NCBI GenBank assembly: GCA_030372965.1
Contig: JAUCQC010000144.1
Span: forward strand, 1 to 38,209
Source of the DNA: a bacterium
Lineage (GTDB): Bacteria; Zhuqueibacterota; QNDG01; DTFT01
Reading direction: 5' to 3'
DNA: 38,209 nucleotides
In this document: piece by piece, positions 1 through 5,704 of the stretch
How positions within the stretch are numbered: the first letter of the stretch is position 1
How the letters are laid out: each line of letters begins with the position of its first letter
Notes under the pieces: model-generated
What the model was told of the DNA's origin: nothing
Database searches by the model: none
Seen by the model: only the letters and a program-made list of their open reading frames with translations
Position numbers and translations under genes: made by a program

Positions 1-38
1 CGCTGTCTCGTGGGCTCGGAGATGTGTATAAGAGACAG
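1..38. other. Nextera transposase adapter left on contig end
   Basis: Bases 5-38 match the 34-base Illumina Nextera read-2 transposase adapter, which ends with the 19-base Tn5 mosaic end (AGATGTGTATAAGAGACAG, bases 20-38). This is library-preparation DNA and not part of the organism. It marks the true end of the assembled contig, so the first genomic base is about 39. Bases 1-4 are also probably artefact. Confidence 0.97.
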
Positions 39-100
39 GCCAGAAGCCCATTCTCCGATCATTCCGGAAAAATCGCACTCATAAAAACGGGCTTCTGGCC
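38..100. repeat. 12-bp inverted repeat next to the adapter
   Basis: Bases 38-49 (GGCCAGAAGCCC) are the exact reverse complement of 89-100 (GGGCTTCTGGCC), with 39 bases between. The right copy belongs to a terminator; the left copy abuts the adapter. A fold-back chimera formed during library construction is the simplest explanation; a natural inverted repeat is the alternative. Confidence 0.6.
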
Positions 101-105
101 GCCCG
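83..105 (-). terminator. Rho-independent terminator of the DUF3467/barrel unit
   Basis: Read on the minus strand just after the stop codon at 107, CGGGC (105-101) and GCCCG (92-88) form a 5-bp GC stem with an 8-base loop, followed at once by five T (87-83). It would end transcription of the two minus-strand genes to its right. Confidence 0.6.
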
Positions 106-106
106 A

Positions 107-721
107 TTACAGGAAAAGATAAAGGGCAATGGCGATATCCGGACCGCTGAAGTCCGACAGGCCTCCGACCGCTTCACGGGGCCGCATCAGACGGTACTGG
201 AACGTCATGCCGGTCCCGATGCGGCGCGACAGCGCCAGGTCGAATCCCGCGCCCAGATTCGCCCCCCAGGACGGCCGGGCGGAGCGCAGGCCGGAGCCGA
301 AGGGCCGGGTTCCGCCTTCCGTGCCCCAGTAGACGCAGGCGCCGTACAGAACGTACGCGGACAGGCGGAAATCGGGAACCAGCCAGTATTTGAAATCCGC
401 CGAGACGGAATGAAAGCTCAGTGATTCCAGAACGTCCCTGTCCTCGTCCGGATCCCGGAGCGACCAGAATCCGCCGACGAGCCGGAATCCGATCTCCCTG
501 CCCAGGGGGAAGGAGAGGCCCGCGGCCAGCCGGGGCGTCGCCCCGCATTCACCGAATGAGGACAGGCGCAATTCCTCGTTGAGGCTCTGCGGCTGCCAGT
601 TCCCGGCCTCGAACACGAAGGACATCTTTCGGGAGGGACTCGGAGACTGGGCCGCGGCCGCAGGCCGGAGCGCCAGGAAGCAGAGTGAGGCGGCAAGCGC
701 CGCCCGGAAACGGAACCTCAT
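107..721 (-). CDS. small outer-membrane beta-barrel protein (hypothetical)
   Basis: A 204-residue protein starting MRFRFRAALA, with a signal peptide (about residues 1-24, ending PAAAAQS). The rest has alternating hydrophobic and polar segments such as FRLSAYVLYGACVYWG and IGTGMTFQYRLM, and ends in YLFL with a terminal hydrophobic residue, as outer-membrane beta-barrels do. This suggests a small 8-stranded barrel of the OmpX/OmpW type, but no specific family is recognised. The start was chosen at 721 because it opens the signal peptide and lies 4 bases after the stop of the upstream DUF3467 gene; no strong Shine-Dalgarno is present, so translation may be coupled to that gene. Longer in-frame starts upstream would run through the DUF3467 gene and give no signal peptide. 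Function unknown. Confidence 0.75.
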   Translation of the reverse strand: MRFRFRAALAASLCFLALRPAAAAQSPSPSRKMSFVFEAGNWQPQSLNEELRLSSFGECGATPRLAAGLSFPLGREIGFRLVGGFWSLRDPDEDRDVLESLSFHSVSADFKYWLVPDFRLSAYVLYGACVYWGTEGGTRPFGSGLRSARPSWGANLGAGFDLALSRRIGTGMTFQYRLMRPREAVGGLSDFSGPDIAIALYLFL

Positions 722-725
722 GGAA

Positions 726-1052
726 TCAGGCGCCCGTCCCCTTCGGCTGGGCCGGCGACTGAAAACCGAAGGCCTTGCCGGATTCCGTGCCGGCCAGCTT
801 GATTTCACCGAACTGTTTCTCGTATTTATCGATGTTCTCGGCCAGCGCCCGGCCGAGCGATTTGGCGTGCTGGGGGGCCATGATGATGCGGCAGTAGACC
901 TTGGCTTTGGGAACGCCGGGAAGCATGCGCGTGAAATCCAGGACAAATTCGGCCGGGGAATGGCTGATCACCACGAAATTGGAATAAATGCCTTCCGCTT
1001 CCTTCTCGCCGAGTTCTATATTGATCTGCTGGGGCTGACCCATCTGGTTCAT
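726..1052 (-). CDS. DUF3467 family protein
   Basis: A 108-residue protein (MNQMGQPQQINIELGEKEAE...) matching the DUF3467 pattern: an N-terminal IxIELxE..AEGIYSNFVVISHSPAEFVLDF core, then PGVPKAKVYCRIIMAPQHAK and a C-terminal helix (ALAENIDKYEKQFGEI). DUF3467 proteins are small, cytosolic, widespread and of unknown function. The start has a good ribosome site (AAAAGGAG, about 8 bases upstream) and a consensus promoter lies 46 bases upstream. It is the first gene of a two-gene unit with the barrel protein, 4 bases away. The last 15 residues are low-complexity (Gln/Pro/Ser/Gly) and outside the conserved core. Confidence 0.9.
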   Translation of the reverse strand: MNQMGQPQQINIELGEKEAEGIYSNFVVISHSPAEFVLDFTRMLPGVPKAKVYCRIIMAPQHAKSLGRALAENIDKYEKQFGEIKLAGTESGKAFGFQSPAQPKGTGA

Positions 1053-1097
1053 GACCGCTCCTTTTGGGTAAGAACGCGTTTAAATTTGCTCTTTTCT

Positions 1098-1126
1098 ATT
1101 ATAAACAATCGGGGACTGAATGTCAA
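1098..1126 (-). promoter_or_regulatory. consensus sigma-70 promoter of the DUF3467 unit
   Basis: On the minus strand TTGACA (1126-1121), a 17-base spacer and TATAAT (1103-1098) match both consensus hexamers exactly. The start of transcription would be near 1091, giving a 5' leader of about 39 bases before the ATG at 1052. Confidence 0.85.
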
Positions 1127-1142
1127 GTCCCGCTTGTTAAAA

Positions 1143-1322
1143 GGTTCCGGGTTGCGGGTTACGGGTTTCGGGTCGAAAAAACCGGTCTTTTCATGTGAAT
1201 TCGACAAATAATTCGCGGAATAGGATAACAAATCGGAAACCTTTCAACCGCGACACATGCATCCATTCAATCCGGCTCAGGGTCTTTGAAAACACGGAAC
1301 TCGGAACCCGGAACCCCGAACT
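1143..1322. repeat. inverted pair of heptamer repeat arrays (intergenic 1053-1367)
   Basis: Left array, 1143-1175: four 7-base units GGTTCCG, GGTTGCG, GGTTACG, GGTTTCG plus a partial fifth. Right array, 1295-1322: CGGAACT, CGGAACC, CGGAACC, CCGAACT, the reverse complement of the same motif. About 120 bases of AT-richer DNA lie between. The 315-base gap between the DUF3467 gene and rlmD holds these arrays and the two promoters; I see no convincing gene in it. Confidence 0.8.
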
Positions 1323-1329
1323 TCTCCTG

Positions 1330-1358
1330 TTGCATTTCCCCCCAAACATCCGTAGATT
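1330..1358 (+). promoter_or_regulatory. candidate rlmD promoter close to the start codon
   Basis: TTGCAT (1330-1335), 17 bases, TAGATT (1353-1358). The predicted transcription start is at about 1365, only 2-3 bases before the ATG at 1368, and no Shine-Dalgarno precedes that ATG. If real, the mRNA would be leaderless. Confidence 0.4.
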
Positions 1359-1367
1359 GATCCCATC

Positions 1368-2813
1368 ATGCCGGAACCGAGAAAAAAATTCGAAATCATC
1401 GAGCTGGAGATCGCGGATCTCGCCTTCGGGGGGCGGGGAATCGCCAGACAGGACAATTACGTCTGGTTCGTGGACGGGGGCATTCCGGGCCAGAAGGTCC
1501 GTGCCCGCACCTACCGCATCGCCAAACAGTACGGCGAGGCGCGCGCCGTCGAAACGCTTTCCCCTTCGCCCGACCAGGTGGACCCGGTGTGCCCGCATTT
1601 CGGCGTCTGCGGCGGATGCCAGCTCCAGCACCTGCGCTATGAAGCCCAGACCGCGGCCAAGACCAGGCAGGTGCGGGACCTGCTCCAGCGGATCGGCGGT
1701 TTCCCGGAACCCGACGTGCGGCCGACCCTGCCTTCCGCGTCGATCACGGGTTACCGGAACAAGATGGAATTCACGTTTTCCGACCTTGCCTGGAAGCCCT
1801 CACCGCCCGCATCGGACGGGAACGTTTCCAGCGCCGCCGGGGCCGAACCCGGATGGGCGCTCGGGCTGCACGTGCCGGGCCGTTTCGACAAGGTTTTGAA
1901 CATCGAATCCTGCCCCCTGCAGTCCGACCGCGCCAATGCCGTTCTGGCGTCCGTCCACGGGCTGGTGGCCGCGTCAGGACTGCCCGGCTACGGCGCGCGC
2001 AGCCACCGTGGTGTGTGGCGTTTTCTTGTCCTGCGCGAGGGCAAGGCCACGGGCGATCTGATGGCGCATTGCATCACGTCCGGCCAGAACTTCCGGGAAA
2101 CGCGGGACGTGGTCGACCGCATGGCCGCGGAACTGGTCCGCCGCCATCCCTTCATCACCACCTTCACGCACGCGGTGACCGACCGCCTGTCCCAGGTGGC
2201 GGTCGGAGAATCGGAACGCGTGCTGCACGGCGACGGACGCATACGGGAAAAACTGGGGAGCCGTGTCTTTGAAATTTCCCCCGGTTCCTTTTTTCAGACG
2301 AACACGGCGCAGGCGGTCCGGCTGTTCGAGACCGTCGCCGAGACGGCCGGATGGAAGGGGAACGAGCGGGTGTACGATCTGTACTGCGGCACGGGCGCGA
2401 TCGGCATCAGCATCGCGGACAAGGTCGGGGAGGTGATCGGCATCGAGTCTGTCGAGCCTGCGGTGCGGAACGCCGTGCGGAACGCGGAATTGAACGGCCT
2501 GACCAACATCTCCTTCGTTCTGGGGGATCTCAAGGACGCGCTCCGCGACACGGGCTTCAGGGAACGTTTCGGCCCGCCGGATTCCGCGGTCGTGGACCCG
2601 CCCCGGGGAGGCATGCATCCGGACGCGTTGGAGGACCTGATCCGCCTCGCCCCGGCATCCATCGTTTACGTCTCCTGCAATCCGCCGATTCTCAGTCGCG
2701 ACGCGAAAACGCTGTGTTCCCGGGGCTACGTCCTGGGCCCCGTCCAGCCCGTGGATCTGTTTCCGCACACCGGGCACGTGGAGGTGGTCGCGGTCTTTAA
2801 AAAGAGTTCATAG
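1368..2813 (+). CDS. rlmD: 23S rRNA (uracil-C5) methyltransferase, RlmD/RumA family
   Basis: A 481-residue SAM-dependent RNA methyltransferase that makes 5-methyluridine, probably in 23S rRNA. An N-terminal TRAM-like RNA-binding domain (about residues 8-64) is followed by the iron-sulphur cluster cysteines Cys75, Cys81, Cys84 (CPHFGVCGGC) and Cys182 (IESCPLQ). The Rossmann domain shows SAM motif I (YDLYCGTGAIG, 336-346), DPPRGG (410-415) and the catalytic cysteine in VSCNPP (Cys437); GSFFQTN (306-312) is the usual family signature. All key residues are present and the length is normal. The RlmD, RlmC and TrmA specificities cannot be separated safely by eye; the four-cysteine cluster favours RlmD. 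There is no Shine-Dalgarno. The stop codon lies inside a heptamer repeat array. Confidence 0.93.
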   Translation: MPEPRKKFEIIELEIADLAFGGRGIARQDNYVWFVDGGIPGQKVRARTYRIAKQYGEARAVETLSPSPDQVDPVCPHFGVCGGCQLQHLRYEAQTAAKTRQVRDLLQRIGGFPEPDVRPTLPSASITGYRNKMEFTFSDLAWKPSPPASDGNVSSAAGAEPGWALGLHVPGRFDKVLNIESCPLQSDRANAVLASVHGLVAASGLPGYGARSHRGVWRFLVLREGKATGDLMAHCITSGQNFRETRDVVDRMAAELVRRHPFITTFTHAVTDRLSQVAVGESERVLHGDGRIREKLGSRVFEISPGSFFQTNTAQAVRLFETVAETAGWKGNERVYDLYCGTGAIGISIADKVGEVIGIESVEPAVRNAVRNAELNGLTNISFVLGDLKDALRDTGFRERFGPPDSAVVDPPRGGMHPDALEDLIRLAPASIVYVSCNPPILSRDAKTLCSRGYVLGPVQPVDLFPHTGHVEVVAVFKKSS

Positions 2814-2877
2814 TTCAAAGTTCATGGTTCAAAAAGGTTCCGGGTTCCGGGTTCCGCGTTCCGGGTTCCGGGTTGAA
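2806..2877 (+). repeat. heptamer tandem array over the rlmD stop codon
   Basis: Ten units in a 7-base period: GTTCATA, GTTCAAA, GTTCATG, GTTCAAA, then after two bases GGTTCCG three times, CGTTCCG, GGTTCCG, GGTTGAA. The first unit supplies the last rlmD codons and the TAG stop (2811-2813). Two motif subtypes (GTTCAWN and GGTTCCG) are joined in one array. Confidence 0.85.
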
Positions 2878-2937
2878 GCCCGCAATCGCAATGTTACACG
2901 AAATTCGTCTCAATGATTTACCCTATTCACCAATCTT

Positions 2938-2980
2938 GATCCGTGCAAATCCGTTTCATCCGTGCCGATCCGTGTTCCAT
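2938..2980 (+). repeat. ATCCGTG-type intergenic repeat, copy 1
   Basis: About four imperfect units of 9-11 bases (ATCCGTGCAA, ATCCGTTTC, ATCCGTGCCG, ATCCGTGTTCC) ending at CAT 2980. Nearly the same 41-42 bases recur in the same orientation at 5595-5635. The two copies bracket the hydrolase and ogt genes. Confidence 0.8.
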
Positions 2981-3003
2981 TTCTTTTTCCCGTATACCGG
3001 ACA

Positions 3004-4938
3004 ATGCGCAAACTGATCCGCAAATCCCCTCTCCTCCCCCTGCTCCTCGCCGCCGCTGCCGGCCTGAACGCCTTCGACAAACAGACCGTGATGATGCCGA
3101 TGCGCGACGGGGTGCGGCTCGCGACGGACATATACAGGCCCTCCGTTTCCGTCGACCTTCTGCCCTGCGTCCTGGTGCGCACCCCGTACGGCAGAAAAAT
3201 CGGCATGGAAGCGTGGATGCTGTCCCTGCTCACGGACGTCATGCAATACGCGGTCGTCCTTCAGGACACCCGCGGCCGCCACGGCTCCGAAGGCGTGGAT
3301 TCGCTGTACTTCTCGGACGGGTGGGGCGCGGTCCGGGACGGGTATGACACGGTGGAATGGCTCGCGGCCAGGAGCTGGTCGAACGGCCGCGTCGGCATGT
3401 TCGGCGCTTCGGCCCTCGGCATCACGGGGATTCTCGCCGCGGGCGCGGCGCCGCCCCATCTCTCCTGCGTGGTCGCGATCGTCGCGGCCTCGAACCTTTA
3501 CGGGGACGCGATCTTTTACGGCGGAGAATACCAGAACGCGCTGGTAAGCGGGTGGCTCGAGGAAACCGGGAACGAAGACCTCATCCCGTTTTTCCGGAAC
3601 CACCACGACGGCGGACCCGAGTACGACCGGGTGAATCTGACCGCCCGCTTCGACAGCGTCCGAGTCCCGGTCTTTCACATCGGCGGGTGGCACGACATCT
3701 TCATCCAGGGAACCCTGAACGCCTTCACCGGCCTGCAGGCCTCCGGGGGCCCCGGCGCGCTCGGCAACCAGGCCCTGCTGGTGGGTCCCTGGGTGCACGA
3801 CATTCTGGACGAAAACTGCGGGGAACTGTCCTTTCCCGGTTCCGGTGCCGAGGCCTTCATCGACGACATCGTGAACTGGTTCGAAGTCTGGCTCAAGGGC
3901 CGCTCCGGACGCGTCCCCTTCCCTGCGGTGCGCTACTATCTGATGGGCGACGCGGAACAGGCCGAAGGGCCGGGAAACCGGTGGATTTCAGGATCGGCCT
4001 GGCCGCCGGAGTCGGAGACGACCTCTTATTATCTGTCCGAAGGGGGCCGGCTCGCGACCGCGCCTCCCCTTCCGGGCGAGCCGCCCGATGTTTTCAATTT
4101 CGATCCTTCGGATCCGGTGCCGACCCTGGGCGGCCGGAACCTGAACCTCCCGGCCGGCTCGCGGGATCAGAGACCGGCGGAAAGCCGGACGGACGTGCTG
4201 GTCTATGAGACTGAAATCCTCGACGATTCGGTCGTGATCGCGGGACGCGTCGTCGTCCGCCTCTGGGCGTCCTCGGACGGCCCGGACACGGATTTCACCG
4301 CCAAGCTCTGCGACGTGTACCCGGACGGCCGTTCCATGCTCGTGGCGGACGGCATCGTTCAGGCCAGGCACCGCAACTCGCTGACGGTCGAGGAATTCCT
4401 GACGCCGGGCGAACCGGAGCGGTTCACGATCGACCTGTGGTCCACGGCCCTGGTTTTCGCGGCCGGCCACCGCATCCGTCTGTCCGTCTCCAGCTCCAAC
4501 TGGCCCCGGTTCAGCGTGAATCCGAACACGGGCGGCCCCTTCGGAGCGGACGAAACGAAGCGCGTCGCGCGGCAAACCGTGTATCACGACGCGTCCCGCC
4601 CCTCTTCACTGGAACTCCCGGTTCTGCGGCCGGCAGGCGTTCGGGACGAAACGCTCCGCCGGTTCGCCCTGGGCCCGAACTACCCCAATCCGTTCAATTC
4701 CTCGACCGTGATTCCGGTCTATCCGGGCGCCTCCGCCGGCCCGCTCGGGCTCGAAATCATCGACGCGTTCGGCCGGCGTCTCCGGTTCTGGCGCCTGCGG
4801 GACGGCGTCGCGGGCGCGCAACTGATCCGCTGGGACGGGCGTGACGAATCGGGCCGGGACGCGCCTTCGGGCGTGTATGTGGTCCGGCTCCGCTCCGGCC
4901 GATCCGTTGAAACCGCCAAGATCATCAGGCTCCGCTGA
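3004..4938 (+). CDS. secreted CocE/NonD family alpha/beta hydrolase with T9SS-type sorting domain
   Basis: A 644-residue exported hydrolase. A signal peptide (1-23) is followed by a CocE/X-Pro dipeptidyl-peptidase-like hydrolase domain: MPMRDGVRLATDIYRP, RTPYGR (oxyanion Tyr62), QDTRGRHGSEG, the nucleophile elbow GASALG (Ser136), GGWHDIFIQG (acid Asp) and GPWVHD (likely His). A jelly-roll C-terminal domain (about 360-540) includes LWASSDGPDTDFTAKLCDVYPDG. Residues about 555-644 are a FlgD-like sorting module (LGPNYPNPFNSSTVIPV ... GVYVVRLRSG ... KIIRLR), typical of type IX secretion cargo. The family cleaves esters or N-acyl bonds; the substrate is unknown. The start at 3004 gives a clean signal peptide; an in-frame ATG at 2962 would add 14 residues. 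No good Shine-Dalgarno is seen. It is probably co-transcribed with ogt, 16 bases downstream. Confidence 0.9.
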   Translation: MRKLIRKSPLLPLLLAAAAGLNAFDKQTVMMPMRDGVRLATDIYRPSVSVDLLPCVLVRTPYGRKIGMEAWMLSLLTDVMQYAVVLQDTRGRHGSEGVDSLYFSDGWGAVRDGYDTVEWLAARSWSNGRVGMFGASALGITGILAAGAAPPHLSCVVAIVAASNLYGDAIFYGGEYQNALVSGWLEETGNEDLIPFFRNHHDGGPEYDRVNLTARFDSVRVPVFHIGGWHDIFIQGTLNAFTGLQASGGPGALGNQALLVGPWVHDILDENCGELSFPGSGAEAFIDDIVNWFEVWLKGRSGRVPFPAVRYYLMGDAEQAEGPGNRWISGSAWPPESETTSYYLSEGGRLATAPPLPGEPPDVFNFDPSDPVPTLGGRNLNLPAGSRDQRPAESRTDVLVYETEILDDSVVIAGRVVVRLWASSDGPDTDFTAKLCDVYPDGRSMLVADGIVQARHRNSLTVEEFLTPGEPERFTIDLWSTALVFAAGHRIRLSVSSSNWPRFSVNPNTGGPFGADETKRVARQTVYHDASRPSSLELPVLRPAGVRDETLRRFALGPNYPNPFNSSTVIPVYPGASAGPLGLEIIDAFGRRLRFWRLRDGVAGAQLIRWDGRDESGRDAPSGVYVVRLRSGRSVETAKIIRLR

Positions 4939-4954
4939 AAAGGAGAATCCTGAC

Positions 4955-5509
4955 ATGGAAAAACTGACCTACACCCGCGTGAAAACGCCTCTGGGAACGC
5001 TGACGCTCGTCGCCTCCCGGAAAGGCCTGTTCACCGTCTTCCTGCCGAAGAAGGGGAAGGCGATTCCTGAAGCCTGGCTCCGCGGCAGACTTCACGGCCT
5101 GAATCTGGTCCGGGATGACCGTGGAATGGCCGGGACAACGCGCCAGATCGGGGAATATTTCGCCGGAAAAAGAAAAGCCTTTTCCATCCGGTTGGATCTC
5201 CGGGGGACGGAATTCCAGAAGCAGGTCTGGAGAGCGCTCTCGGCCATACCGTACGGCCGCACGGAAACCTACGGTTCGATCGCGAGGCGGATCGGCAGGC
5301 CCCGCGCGTCACGGGCCGTGGGCGCGGCCTGCGGCGCGAATCCGGCGGCCATCATCGTCCCCTGCCACCGCGTGGTCGGGAGCGGCGGCAGCCTCACGGG
5401 ATTCGCGGGCGGGATCGCGATGAAGAAAAAACTGCTGGAGATGGAAAAAGGGGAAGAATCGGAAGGACCGCCGAAGTCACGACCGCGGCGACGAACCGTC
5501 GGCCCCTGA
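4955..5509 (+). CDS. ogt: methylated-DNA--protein-cysteine methyltransferase
   Basis: A 184-residue suicide DNA-repair protein that moves the alkyl group from O6-alkylguanine to its own cysteine. The N-terminal ribonuclease-H-like domain covers about residues 1-80. The C-terminal domain carries the helix-turn-helix and Arg finger region (PYGRTETYGSIARRIGRPRASRAVG is in the expected order) and the active site IVPCHRVVG with acceptor Cys137. The last 20 residues are a basic tail not found in the family core. The ATG at 4955 follows AAAAGGAGA at a good distance; earlier in-frame starts would overlap the hydrolase gene. A secreted hydrolase and a cytosolic repair enzyme have no obvious common task, so the pairing may be incidental. 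Confidence 0.93.
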   Translation: MEKLTYTRVKTPLGTLTLVASRKGLFTVFLPKKGKAIPEAWLRGRLHGLNLVRDDRGMAGTTRQIGEYFAGKRKAFSIRLDLRGTEFQKQVWRALSAIPYGRTETYGSIARRIGRPRASRAVGAACGANPAAIIVPCHRVVGSGGSLTGFAGGIAMKKKLLEMEKGEESEGPPKSRPRRRTVGP

Positions 5510-5594
5510 ATCGGCCTTCTCTGCGGGAATCGGTCAACCTGCGGAAGTTTGATTACGGCTTTCCAATCAACGAATAACCATATTCCACTTCTTT

Positions 5595-5635
5595 ATCCGT
5601 GCAGATCCGTCTCATCCGCCAGATCCGTGTTCCAT
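5595..5635 (+). repeat. ATCCGTG-type intergenic repeat, copy 2
   Basis: ATCCGTGCAG, ATCCGTCTC, ATCCGCCAG, ATCCGTGTTCCAT. It differs from copy 1 (2938-2980) by a few substitutions and one gap, in direct orientation. Confidence 0.8.
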
Positions 5636-5642
5636 TGACGGT

Positions 5643-5676
5643 AAAGCCCCCGGCCGTTTCGGCAGCGGGGGCTTTT
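5643..5676. terminator. bidirectional terminator between ogt and the PKD gene
   Basis: AAAGCCCCC (5643-5651) pairs with GGGGGCTTT (5667-5675), with a small inner CCG/CGG stem in the loop. T-runs follow on both strands (TTTT at 5673-5676 on plus; TTT on minus). It sits between converging genes. Confidence 0.85.
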
Positions 5677-5704
5677 GATTGCCGGATCCGGATTTCGTCG
5701 GCGT

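Noticed and set aside
2938-2980. Repeat units of about 10 bases as a CRISPR array
   Set aside because: Units are adjacent with no spacers of 25-40 bases, far too short, and there are no cas genes.
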